This document shows, one piece after another, positions 1-7,605 of a DNA stretch of 35,111 nt (positions within the stretch are counted from its first letter, which is position 1; every line of letters starts with the position of its first letter). Below the pieces are notes generated by a model. That model had not been told where the DNA came from. It was given only the letters and a program-made list of their open reading frames with translations, and searched no databases. The position numbers and the translations under genes are program-made. The DNA comes from Paractinoplanes toevensis (GTDB lineage: Bacteria > Actinomycetota > Actinomycetes > Mycobacteriales > Micromonosporaceae), in NCBI RefSeq assembly GCF_018332695.1, contig NZ_BOQN01000140.1, forward strand, positions 1-35,111. The letters run 5' to 3'.

Positions 1-21
1 ACCGGAGACCGGAGACCGGAG
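1..21. repeat. Three copies of a 7-bp tandem repeat
   Basis: ACCGGAG occurs three times head to tail at the very first bases, so the array may continue to the left of the window. It ends seven bases before the first parS palindrome. No function can be assigned. Confidence 0.6.
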
Positions 22-27
22 GCATCA

Positions 28-41
28 GTTTCACGTGAAAC
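28..41. promoter_or_regulatory. parS centromere site 1
   Basis: GTTTCACGTGAAAC is a perfect 14-bp palindrome and matches the ParB-binding core (consensus TGTTTCACGTGAAACA). ParB nucleates on such sites near oriC and spreads to load SMC and engage ParA. The palindrome is seen directly; the function follows from the exact match to the family consensus. Confidence 0.93.
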
Positions 42-1831
42 GACGCTGAAAGGCCGAGCACCCTGAGTCCTACGTCCGGCGCGAGCGGGCTTCGCTGAGA
101 ACACGGCGTACCACAGGGATCGCGCCGCAGTGGCTGCGGCTTGGCGTCAGCCTTGCTGGCCCGACGCTTCCGGCGTCAACCCACGACGCTGGCGGGTTCG
201 CTCAGCAAGCCGTACGACGGCTGCTGAGTGCGTCGAGTCGATCCGGTTGCGCCGTCACCCACACCCACCGCGGCGGCGTCCCTAAACGGTATGGACGGCG
301 TTGGCGGGATGAGGCTGAGAACTGCGGACGGCAACTCCGCGGTTTAGTGATCGACAGGATCATTGTTCGGATTTGATGTTGGCGACGTTGTCGGGGAGTC
401 AGGGGACGGCTGCCTCAGTGCCTTGCAGATTCCCTCAATGACGGTTCAGAGCGCTCCTCTGGTCGTCGACATCGACCCTCAGGCAGAGATCCGGAATGCT
501 GGCCTTCCTCCTTCTTCGCGGACGGCGGCCGCGGACTACTCCCTCTTCGTTTTTGGGGAGAGATGAGGTTCAGGCGGAGCCGATCAAGTCCCGGCTTGCG
601 GCACCAGCGAGCACCGCACACGTCACGCCGGCACGGCGCCGTTAGCAAACTCTTGTCAGCCCCAGTAGGCCTTGCCTAGCCACGCGTCGGGTGGGCGGCC
701 GACAGGCTCTGCTCATGCCGCCCACTGGACATATTTGTGCCGCCTGTCGCGAGCCGTCCGACCCTCGTCGCATGATGTCCGCACTGCCTCCTCAATGCGT
801 CGCCCGCTTGCGAATCTGGGAGGAGCGGTGCCTCGGCCGCCGGCAGGAGCGGAGCGGAAACCTTCGGAGCCTGCGACGCGCTGTGATGCCGATCGGCTGT
901 CCAACCGCAGCTGCCGGCTTACCCCATCTCACGGTCCGACTGTGGCGCCATGCCCAAAGCCCGCGACCGACTGGCGGCCGGTCTTTCCTCGCCGAGGCGG
1001 ATCAGCCTCGTGTACGCGTCAGCGAGTGGACTCAGCAGGTCTCGATGCTCGCCACCGACGCTTCTGAGTTCGACTCCTCGCGTCGGCTGGAAGCTCGGTG
1101 CATGGCAATCAGCTAGCCCGAGAAGAAGATCAAGGTCGGTCTTCGGAACCGGGGATCCGAGATCGAGACCGCGCTTCTAGACCGAAGTTCGGGCCCGGTT
1201 CTTCTCAGGTGATTCCGCCCTGACCCCTCGTTGCCTTCGCGCAAAGCGGCGTCGGCTCGCTTCGATCCAGCGAGCCGGCGATGGCGGCAGCCGTGTGAGA
1301 GCGCGGCCGATACCGGCTCGACCACCGAAGCGCCCCGGCGAATCTCATCGGCCGTGCAAGCGCGGTGCCCAGGTCGCCGACGAGCATGCCGCTACCTAAC
1401 ACCACCGACCTCCCACGGCCCACGGCCATCGACCGATCGACTCCACCACCGGACATCTGGGCGCAGCTCACAACAGGCCGATCACTGCGGCTCATCGAAC
1501 AGAGCCACTAGCGGTGCGACGGCTCCGACGACGGGACTCACCTGTGCGACCCACAGCGGAACCCAACACCCGCCCACCGGCGATGACCCGCCGTCGTCTT
1601 GCGCTTCGCACCGCCACCAACCCTGAAGCAGTCAGCGACCCAACCGGACTCTCACCCACCCGATCCCAACTGCCGTGGGTACGCATCACCGGGACCGCCA
1701 GGACAGGAAGGTCGATGGCCCCACCCGCAAGGGACGGATGGCGGTGAGGCGCAGAACACGACTGAGATTCACTCGCATTCGGCCAAGCGTCCGCCACACC
1801 CCCGAACACGGCCTTGTATAAGTCCAGACCA

Positions 1832-1840
1832 CTATCCACA
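1832..1840 (+). promoter_or_regulatory. Near-consensus DnaA box
   Basis: CTATCCACA differs from the consensus TTATCCACA at one base. It heads a cluster of DnaA-box-like nonamers mixed with parS sites. A single isolated near-match would mean little; the clustering gives it some weight. Confidence 0.4.
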
Positions 1841-1878
1841 ACCTGTGTGTAACTGCTGTTGAGAAACTTGCCTGCGCC

Positions 1879-1892
1879 GTTTCACGTGAAAC
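1879..1892. promoter_or_regulatory. parS centromere site 2
   Basis: GTTTCACGTGAAAC, a perfect 14-bp palindrome identical to parS site 1 and 78 bp (start to start) from parS site 3. Two sites this close support a real ParB nucleation cluster. Confidence 0.93.
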
Positions 1893-1923
1893 GTGACCGA
1901 TGCAGAAGGGGTCTTCCACTGCT

Positions 1924-1932
1924 TCATCCACA
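1924..1932 (+). promoter_or_regulatory. Near-consensus DnaA box between two parS sites
   Basis: TCATCCACA has one mismatch to TTATCCACA. It lies between parS sites 2 and 3, close to two perfect boxes. Confidence 0.4.
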
Positions 1933-1956
1933 GGCTGCGCAAGCCTGCGACGTCGT

Positions 1957-1970
1957 GTTTCACGTGAAAC
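1957..1970. promoter_or_regulatory. parS centromere site 3
   Basis: Third perfect GTTTCACGTGAAAC palindrome. It ends 10 bp before the first of two perfect DnaA boxes, so a ParB site and DnaA sites are directly adjacent. Confidence 0.93.
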
Positions 1971-1979
1971 GGGCCAGCC

Positions 1980-2001
1980 TGTGGATAACTTCTGTGGATA
2001 A
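1980..2001 (-). promoter_or_regulatory. Pair of consensus DnaA boxes
   Basis: TGTGGATAA occurs at 1980-1988 and again at 1993-2001. It is the complement of the consensus DnaA box TTATCCACA. The two boxes share one orientation and are 13 bp apart start to start. With the near-matches at 1832 and 1924 this makes a small DnaA-box cluster. It is probably not oriC itself, which in actinomycetes lies between dnaA and dnaN and carries many more boxes. A DnaA-titrating or regulatory site is possible but inferred. Confidence 0.7.
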
Positions 2002-2127
2002 CTAGTGGAGTACTCCTGTGCCCACATACTGTGATGACTATCGACATTGATCTCGCCCTGCGGGGTGCTTACGAGGCGTTACTCCACAGGCCAGAAATTG
2101 ACCCGGGACAGTAGCCCTGGCCTGGGC

Positions 2128-2133
2128 TAAAGT
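2128..2133 (+). promoter_or_regulatory. Probable -10 element of a leaderless transcript
   Basis: TAAAGT fits the actinobacterial -10 pattern TANNNT. It is followed by six bases and then the GTG start at 2140, so transcription would begin at or next to the start codon. No Shine-Dalgarno sequence precedes the gene, which fits leaderless translation. No -35 hexamer is seen at a normal distance (a TTGACC at 2098 is 24 bp away). Confidence 0.45.
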
Positions 2134-2139
2134 CCCCTC

Positions 2140-2928
2140 GTGCCCGACAACTCAGTGCCGCTGCCCGACTTCACGCGCTGGCCCTCCTTTCCCTTCGAGG
2201 GCGACATGCGGGTCAAACCGCTGGCCGCCCCCGTGGAGGTCGAGCCGCCACGTAGCGGCGAAGATGCAGCCGAGTGCGTCGCCTGTGGCACCTCCGACGA
2301 CTCGTACATCTGGGTCAGTGAACGCTGGCGCGTTCGCGCCATGGACCGACCCACCGGCCTCCCCATGGTCCTGATTCTCGAGTGCCGCTCGCACCTCGAC
2401 CTCGGCGATCTTCCGAACCTCCTGGCCGCCGAGCTCGGTGTCATGACGGTCCGGCTCGAGCGCGCGATCCGCTCCCTCGACGGCGTCGCCCGCGTGCACG
2501 TCAACCGCTGGGGCGACGGCTCCGCCCACCTGCACCTGTGGTTCCTCGCGCGCCCCTATGGCCGCCTCCAGCTGCGCGGCACGTTCCTCTCCCTCTGGGA
2601 CGACATCCTCCCGGTGATCCCCGAGCCGCAGTGGCGCGAAAATCTGGCTCTGGTCGCCGCGTGGCTGGCCGGATTCGGCGGCCAGGCGATAGCCGAGCCC
2701 CCGCACATCCAGTGGGAGTCGCCCTCCACGATCGCCTACTCGCCCAACGCGAACGCGAATGCGAATGCGAATGGCGACGAAAGCCCAACCGCCGATCCGG
2801 AGCCCGACGACCGCCGCCCGGAGAGCTTGGGCGACATCGAAACGGCAAACCCGGAGCCGGCCCCGACGATCGCCGCCGAGAGCGGCGCGCTTGACCACCC
2901 CGCGGCGGAGCCGCAGGCAACAACCTAA
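2140..2928 (+). CDS. HIT-like domain protein with Asn-Ala repeat tail, function unknown
   Basis: The product is a 262-residue protein starting at GTG with no ribosome-binding site but a good -10 box at leaderless distance. Residues about 45-48 form a CxxC pair (CVACG). Residues about 150-160 contain HLHLWF, preceded by a VH and a glycine/aspartate turn, which resembles the HxHxH segment of histidine-triad (HIT) nucleotide-binding proteins. The third His is replaced by Trp, so hydrolase activity is uncertain. After about residue 200 the protein becomes a disordered acidic Pro/Glu/Asp-rich tail with an (Asn-Ala) tract. It has no same-strand neighbour within the window, and parAB is expected upstream by synteny. 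The HIT assignment is by motif resemblance only; a nucleotide-binding or regulatory role is speculative. Confidence 0.8.
   Translation: MPDNSVPLPDFTRWPSFPFEGDMRVKPLAAPVEVEPPRSGEDAAECVACGTSDDSYIWVSERWRVRAMDRPTGLPMVLILECRSHLDLGDLPNLLAAELGVMTVRLERAIRSLDGVARVHVNRWGDGSAHLHLWFLARPYGRLQLRGTFLSLWDDILPVIPEPQWRENLALVAAWLAGFGGQAIAEPPHIQWESPSTIAYSPNANANANANGDESPTADPEPDDRRPESLGDIETANPEPAPTIAAESGALDHPAAEPQATT
2746..2773 (+). repeat. Hexanucleotide repeat coding Asn-Ala tract
   Basis: AACGCG twice, then AATGCG twice, then a partial unit, encode alternating Asn and Ala. The repeat is in frame inside the disordered tail of the HIT-like protein. A gain or loss of units would change tail length without a frameshift. 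Confidence 0.75.
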
Positions 2929-3304
2929 ATCCAAGCATCCGTACGCGTGACACCGTCCCATCCCGGCAGTCCCCGCACCGCCGGCTCGGTTTCAAGCACC
3001 TCCACTGACGAAGCCCATCGCTCGCCGAGATCCGGGCAGAAATCCGACCGCGATGAGCTTCGACGAAAAGTCCCGCCGATGCACGGCGGCTCTGACGGCC
3101 GGGAAATCCAGTCGCCACGTGATCGTCCGGGCCGAGCGGTGCCGGTTGATCCGTCAGACGCCGGGTAGCCCGATTCGAGCCGCAGGGCGGAAGCGCCCGG
3201 CGGCGGCCCTGCCGTCCCAACAGCCGCAGACTCTCCGGAACAGCTACCAGACCGAGCGCATCGCGGAGGCGGTTTCTGCAATGTCCACCGTCACGCGCCG
3301 ACCA
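2929..3304. other. Non-coding stretch upstream of the repeat array
   Basis: I see no gene here. Frames on both strands are short, overlapping and compositionally biased, with no ribosome-binding site and no recognisable motif. No strong terminator follows the HIT-like gene. The stretch leads directly into the degenerate repeat array. Confidence 0.5.
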
Positions 3305-4290
3305 GCGTGAGAGTCCGACGGCGCGTGAGGTCCGGCAGGTCCAGCGACATCGCTGGCACGTAATCCCGGCGAAGCGTGAACGCAGAGTGCAGGGTCTCTA
3401 CAGCGGCACCGCCGACGGCAAGAAATCCAGCGGCGCACGACGACGGAAATGCAGGGCCAGCACTCCGCCACAGCCGGTGAGGTGGGCAGTGCAGAGTTCG
3501 GCGACGCGTGGCTGCGGGGCGCTGCTGAGTTCGGCAGCGCGTAGACGTGGGCCGTCGCGGGAGCTCGGCACAGCGGTTGCCGAGGGATGGTGCTGGGTCG
3601 CTGTTGGTGGGTTGGGCAGTGCAGGAGTGCGGCGGCGTGTGACAGCGGACCGGTGAAGAGTTCGGCGTAGCCGATGGTGAGGCTGAGCGGTACAACGCTG
3701 CTGTTGGCAGATTGGGCACTGCAGAACTCAGGGCGCGCGCGGTAGCGGGTCGGTGCAGAAGTTGGGTGTTGCGGCGTCGCCGGCGGGTTGGGTTGCAGAG
3801 TTCGAGGGCGCGTGCCTGCGGTCGGTGTGGAGATTCGGCGTAGCGGCCGATGTCAGTGCTGCGCAGAGTTCGGTGCCGCAGCGCTGTCGGCGGTTGGGTG
3901 CCGCAGCGCTGCTGGCGGTTGGGTGGCGGAGAACTCGAGGGCGCGTGGCGGAAGCCCGCTGCAGGGGTTCGGCGCTGCGGCGTTGCTCGCGGTTGGTTAA
4001 CGCAGAGTTCGACGGCACGTGTCGGCCGGCCGGTGCAGAAGTTCGGCGTAGCCCTCGGTGTGATCGTGGCGCAGAGTTCGGTCCTACAGCGCTGCCGACA
4101 GATGGGGCAGTGCAGAAGCTCGACGGCGAATGGCTGTGGCCCGGTGTAGGAGTCCGGGCATCGGCCGGTAGTGGCGGGCGGCGCAGAGGTTCGACGGCGC
4201 GTGATCGCAGCCCAGTGCTGAGCTTCGGCGCGCCGTCGCCTCTGGCGTGCCCTTACAGAATCCGGCGGCGTGCGACGCCGGAAAGGGAGT
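3305..4290. repeat. Degenerate tandem array of a ~36-bp unit, about 25 copies
   Basis: Variants of GCAGAGTTCGACGGCGCGTG recur at 3491, 3621, 3721, 3795, 3927, 4002, 4112 and 4183. The intervals are 71-75 bp or 100-132 bp. Between them lie related units of the form GTGCAGAAGTTCGGCGTAGC (for example 4032), followed by a GGTTGG/GATTGG/GATGGG block. The basic period is thus about 33-40 bp, with two alternating unit types forming a ~72-bp pair. An eroded start is visible near 3309 (AGAGTCCGACGGCGCGTG). The array stops about seven bases before the 3' end of the methyltransferase gene. Long minus-strand frames cross it, but the same peptide (RQRC-TELCA) appears in two different frames in different units, so the array does not keep a reading frame and is probably non-coding. 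Copies are too diverged, and without unique spacers, for CRISPR. Confidence 0.75.
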
Positions 4291-4297
4291 TCGTGGG

Positions 4298-5083
4298 TCA
4301 GGGGGTTCGGGTGAACGCCAGGAAGTGGGCGCTGGCGTTGATCAGGTTGGGGTCCTGCTCTACCAGGCGGGCGCACCGCAGAGCGGCGTTGACCAGTTCA
4401 TCGAAGGCCGCCGGGCCGGCGTTGTCCAGGGACGGCCACGCTGGCCCTTCCACCCCGTAGACCGTCACCTCGGACCGGACGGCCGCCTGAAGTTCGGCCC
4501 TCAGTTCGTCGGCGGTGTGGAAGTGGGCCTGCGTGAAACCGACGTGGCCGTCGTAGGAACCGGTGTCGATCACCGTCCGCAGGGACTGCTCGGTGTCCGC
4601 GGTCAGGCGGCCGTTGGTGCCCACTTCCAGGAGCGACAGGTATCGGCTGATCCCGGCGGCGACCAGCAGCCCGCCCGGACGTAGCACCCGCACCGCCTCG
4701 GACAGCGCGACGGCGCGGGAAGCCGGCTCGGTCAGGTGGTAGAGCGGCCCCAACAGCAGCACCACGTCGACGCTGTCGTCGGTGGCGGTCAGCGTGCGCG
4801 CGTCGCCCACCTCGGCGGTCACGCCGGGAAGTTGGGAGGCCTCCAGGACGTGCGCCGGCACCGGGTCGACCACGTGCACGCTGTGACCGTCGGCGGCCAG
4901 CCACGCGGCGTGAATGCCGGTCGCGCCGCCCACGTCGAGCACCCGCAGGCCGGTGGGGGCGGGCAGCCGGCGGCGGATCAGCTCTTGCGTGCGCAGGAAC
5001 TCCAGCCGGCCGTGCCCGGAGCGTCGCAGCCGGCTGTCCTCGATGCCGTCCGTGCCGTAGTGCTCGATCAGGTCGTCGCTCAT
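4298..5083 (-). CDS. Class I SAM-dependent methyltransferase
   Basis: A 261-residue protein with a Rossmann methyltransferase core. Motif I is VLDVGGATG at residues 48-56. An acidic residue ends the next strand (HVVDP, about 73-77), GDA follows around 93-95 for adenine contact, and the motif IV strand reads VVLLLGPLYHL, with RVLRPGG as the post-motif helix. This organisation is typical of ubiE/Methyltransf_11-type enzymes acting on small molecules. The substrate cannot be read from sequence. It follows the ddl-like gene on the same strand after a 40-bp gap, so it may be the last gene of the aminotransferase-ddl operon. No clear ribosome-binding site precedes the ATG. Its 3' end abuts the degenerate repeat array. 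Confidence 0.88.
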   Translation of the reverse strand: MSDDLIEHYGTDGIEDSRLRRSGHGRLEFLRTQELIRRRLPAPTGLRVLDVGGATGIHAAWLAADGHSVHVVDPVPAHVLEASQLPGVTAEVGDARTLTATDDSVDVVLLLGPLYHLTEPASRAVALSEAVRVLRPGGLLVAAGISRYLSLLEVGTNGRLTADTEQSLRTVIDTGSYDGHVGFTQAHFHTADELRAELQAAVRSEVTVYGVEGPAWPSLDNAGPAAFDELVNAALRCARLVEQDPNLINASAHFLAFTRTP

Positions 5084-5123
5084 GGATCTATGGTGAGCGG
5101 CGCGCCGGACACCGGCGATCGAA

Positions 5124-6092
5124 TTACGCGCGCGCCACGGCTCGGGTCACCAGGGTTGCCAGGATGTTGCCCAGGTCGAGGCCGGCCGCCTGGGCCGCCA
5201 GGGGCAGCAGGGACGTCTCGGTCATGCCGGGGGACACGTTGATGCCCAGCACCTGGGGCGAGCCGTCCTCGGCGACGATCAGGTCGACCCGGGACAGGTC
5301 GCGCAGGCCGAGGGCCTTGTGCGCGGCCAGGGCCGTCTCGGCGACCTGGGCCGCGACCTCGGCGTCCAGCCGGGCGGGGGCGTGCCACGTGGTCAAGCCG
5401 GCGGTGTAGCGGGCGGCGTAGTCGTAGACGCCGTCGCGCGGGACGATCTCCACGATCGGAAGGGCCTCGGGGCCGTTGCCGAGGTCGATGATGGAGACTG
5501 CGACGTCCTTACCGGGGACGAACTTTTCCACCAGCGCCGTCGAGTCGTAGGCGAAGCAGCCGACCATCGCGGGTGGCAGATCGGTGTCCTCGCGGACCAC
5601 CGCCGCGCCCAGGCCGGAACCGCCCTGGGCCGGCTTCACCATCAGCGGGAGGCCCAAGCGGTCGACGATGCGGTCGAGGACCGCGACGGCGCCGAGCTCG
5701 GAGAACCGGTCGTGCGGCAGCGCCACCCAGTCGGGGGTGGGGATGCCGGCCTCGCGCAGCATCGATTTCGCCGACGGCTTGTCCCAGGCCAGGCGGGAAG
5801 CCCGCGCGTCGCAGCCCACGTAGGGGATGCCGCAGAGGTCGAGCACGCCGCGCAGGGAGCCGTCCTCGCCGGTGGCGCCGTGCAGGGCGATCACCACGGC
5901 GTCGGGCGGGTCGGCCTGGAGGGCCGGCAGCAGGGAGACGTCGGCGTCGTGCATCTCGGCGTGCACCCCGACCGCTTTGAGAGCGTCGAGGACCCGACGG
6001 CCGGAGCGCAGCGAGACGTCCCGCTCGTAGGAGAGGCCGCCGGCCAGAACCATTACTCGCACATCGTCACCAGTAGCCATGGGAGGGATCAT
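5124..6092 (-). CDS. D-alanine--D-alanine ligase-like ATP-grasp enzyme
   Basis: A 322-residue ATP-grasp ligase of usual Ddl length. Ddl enzymes join two D-Ala in the cytoplasm for peptidoglycan precursors. Visible motifs are GGLSYERDVS near residues 18-27 (Glu23 matches the first catalytic Glu), HGATGEDG at 71-78, MVKPAQGGSG at 151-160 (ATP-binding Lys153; Ser159 matches the catalytic Ser), YDYAARY at 223-229 (catalytic Tyr), the Mg-binding Asp270, and NVSPGMT from 285. The Mg-ligand Glu two residues before that Asn is Gly283 here (LGIN instead of the usual LEVN). The start overlaps the aminotransferase stop (ATGA), which implies translational coupling; an in-frame ATG lies 12 bases downstream. 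Whether this is a true Ddl, a paralogue with another substrate, or inactive is open. Confidence 0.85.
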   Translation of the reverse strand: MIPPMATGDDVRVMVLAGGLSYERDVSLRSGRRVLDALKAVGVHAEMHDADVSLLPALQADPPDAVVIALHGATGEDGSLRGVLDLCGIPYVGCDARASRLAWDKPSAKSMLREAGIPTPDWVALPHDRFSELGAVAVLDRIVDRLGLPLMVKPAQGGSGLGAAVVREDTDLPPAMVGCFAYDSTALVEKFVPGKDVAVSIIDLGNGPEALPIVEIVPRDGVYDYAARYTAGLTTWHAPARLDAEVAAQVAETALAAHKALGLRDLSRVDLIVAEDGSPQVLGINVSPGMTETSLLPLAAQAAGLDLGNILATLVTRAVARA

Positions 6093-7399
6093 GCCAAGTC
6101 GGGGCCGGGCGCGTCGGCGGCGGCATTGCCGCGGCGACGGTGGTGGGGGTGGCCCGCGGCGGCGCCGAAGACGGCCCGCATCGCGAGCTCCTGCTCCATG
6201 ACGCCGGAGAGTCGGCGGACGCCCTCGCGGAGGCGCTCGGGGCTGGAGAAGGAGAAGTTCAACCGCATGTTGCCGGTGCCGGTGCCGTCGGCGTAGAAGC
6301 CGGTGCCCGGAACGTAGGCCACCCGGGCGGCGATGGCACGGGGCATCATCGCTTTCGAGTCGAGGCCCTCGGGGAGGGTGACCCAGACGAACAGGCCGCC
6401 GGTCGGGTTGGTCCAGGTGGTGCCGGCCGGCATCAGGTCACGCATCGCGGTCAGCAGAGCGTCGCGGCGCTCGCGGTAGATCTCGCGGTAGGACTTGACC
6501 TGTTCCCGCCAGGGCATGGTGGTGAGGTATTGGGTGACCGCGGCCTGGGCGAAGGCGCTCGGGCACAGGACGTTGGCCTCGCTCATCATGACCAGCTTTT
6601 CCCGCACGGCGTGCGGGGCGAGGATCCACCCGACCCGCAGGCCGGGGGCGAAGGTCTTGGAGAACGTGCTCACGTAGAAGACGCCCTCGCGGCGGCGGGC
6701 CCGCAACGGAAGCGGGGCGTCGCCCTCGAAGGACAACATGCCGTACGGGTCGTCCTCCACCACCAGCAGGCCGGCCCGCTCGCAGATGTCGAGGACCTGC
6801 TCGCGGCGCTCCTCCGAGAGGGTGACGCCGGCCGGATTTTGGAAGGTCGGGATCGTGTAGAGGAACTTGGCCCGGCGGCCCGAGCGGGTCACCGCGGCGA
6901 TGGCCTCCTCGAGGGCGGCGGGGATCAGACCCTCGTCATCCATCGGCACGTGATGGACCTGGGCCTGGGCGGCCTGGAAGACGCCGAGTGCCCCGACATA
7001 GCTCGGCCCCTCGGCCAGCACGACGTCACCGGGGTCGAGGAAGAGGCGGGCCAGGAGGTCGAGCGCCTGCTGACCGCCGACGGTGACCACCACGTCGTCG
7101 GGGGAGGCGCCGTGGATGCCGGAGAGCGCCATCACCTCGCAGATGCGCTCGCGCAGGTCGACGGTGCCCTGACCGATGCCGTACTGCAGGCTCACGGTGC
7201 CATGGTCGGAGCCGAGGCGGCCGAGCATCTCGCCGACCGCGTCGAGCGGCAGAGCCGCGATGTAGGGGGAACCGCCGGCCAGCGAAACGACCTCGGGACG
7301 ACTTGCGACGGCGAACAGTGCGCGGATCTCCGAGGTGGTCATGCCACGCACTCGGCGCGCGTAGACGTCGGTGTAGTCGTCCTGGGTGGTGCCGGTCAT
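6089..7399 (-). CDS. PLP-dependent class I/II aminotransferase
   Basis: A 436-residue fold-type I aminotransferase, close in style to the LysN/kynurenine aminotransferase II group and to the catalytic half of MocR proteins, but lacking a DNA-binding N-terminus. The PLP lysine is Lys248 in STFSKTFAPGLRVGW. NPAG (188-191) and EDDPYG (215-220) supply the residues that hold the cofactor ring. A substrate-side Arg is probable near the C-terminus (MRLNFSFSS). It starts at ATG after a GGAGGG ribosome-binding site. The stop overlaps the start of the ddl-like gene, so the two are co-translated. The amino acid substrate is unknown; pairing with a D-Ala ligase-like enzyme suggests a link to amino acid supply for the wall or a dipeptide, but this is inference. 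Confidence 0.9.
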   Translation of the reverse strand: MTGTTQDDYTDVYARRVRGMTTSEIRALFAVASRPEVVSLAGGSPYIAALPLDAVGEMLGRLGSDHGTVSLQYGIGQGTVDLRERICEVMALSGIHGASPDDVVVTVGGQQALDLLARLFLDPGDVVLAEGPSYVGALGVFQAAQAQVHHVPMDDEGLIPAALEEAIAAVTRSGRRAKFLYTIPTFQNPAGVTLSEERREQVLDICERAGLLVVEDDPYGMLSFEGDAPLPLRARRREGVFYVSTFSKTFAPGLRVGWILAPHAVREKLVMMSEANVLCPSAFAQAAVTQYLTTMPWREQVKSYREIYRERRDALLTAMRDLMPAGTTWTNPTGGLFVWVTLPEGLDSKAMMPRAIAARVAYVPGTGFYADGTGTGNMRLNFSFSSPERLREGVRRLSGVMEQELAMRAVFGAAAGHPHHRRRGNAAADAPGPDLA

Positions 7400-7431
7400 G
7401 CGGCCCTCCTCGGCGAGTCGGAAGTAGGTCG

Positions 7432-7463
7432 ATCGTAGTCGGGGGGAGCGAAAGAGGCCGCAA
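7432..7463 (-). promoter_or_regulatory. Possible promoter of the aminotransferase-ddl operon
   Basis: On the minus strand, TTGCGG (7463-7458) and TACGAT (7437-7432) resemble -35 and -10 boxes, but the 20-bp spacer is long. The -10 lies about 33 bases before the ATG. The -35 is separated by one base from a consensus DnaA box. Confidence 0.35.
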
Positions 7464-7464
7464 G

Positions 7465-7473
7465 TTATCCACA
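7465..7473 (+). promoter_or_regulatory. Consensus DnaA box in a divergent promoter region
   Basis: TTATCCACA, a perfect DnaA box, lies in the 206-bp gap between the divergent aminotransferase and GNAT genes. It touches the possible -35 element of the aminotransferase operon. It is a single site about 5.5 kb from the pair at 1980-2001. Confidence 0.65.
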
Positions 7474-7605
7474 GGGTGGATCTGGGGTGATGCCCGACCT
7501 GGGTCCGTTCATGGATTTTGCGGCGTAGGATCCACCGGGGGGCGCGGGCTAGGCACGAGGACAGGACCGTGACCCGGGACTGGTCGCCTGCAATGGGGGG
7601 ATTAC

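Larger units (their letters stand above)
1..2139. other. Gene-free origin-proximal region with parS sites and DnaA boxes
   Basis: No reading frame here looks like a gene. The possible frames are short, overlap one another on both strands, are rich in Arg, Pro and Ser, and show no recognisable motif or ribosome-binding site. Base composition looks less GC-rich than the coding blocks to the right. The recognisable content is three perfect parS palindromes, two consensus DnaA boxes and two near-consensus boxes, mostly in the last 200 bases. In related actinomycetes parA and parB sit beside this gene block, so parB probably lies just left of base 1. That is inferred from synteny. Confidence 0.6.

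Noticed and set aside
1065..1085. tRNA T-arm-like sequence (GTTCGACTC)
   Set aside because: No matching five-base stem, acceptor stem or anticodon arm can be drawn around it.
691..1116. A 141-codon plus-strand frame with a CxxC
   Set aside because: It is crossed by other frames of similar length on both strands, has no ribosome-binding site and shows no recognisable fold or codon bias.
1832..2001. This DnaA-box cluster as oriC itself
   Set aside because: Only two perfect boxes are present and neither dnaA nor dnaN flanks them; actinomycete oriC regions carry many more boxes between those two genes.
3305..4290. CRISPR array
   Set aside because: The ~36-bp period is CRISPR-like, but units are degenerate along their whole length, adjoin without unique spacers, and no cas gene is nearby.
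3291..4376. A 361-codon minus-strand frame across the repeat array
   Set aside because: It overlaps the methyltransferase end, is rich in Arg/Pro/Thr, and equivalent repeat units are read in different frames, so it is an effect of the repeat rather than a gene.
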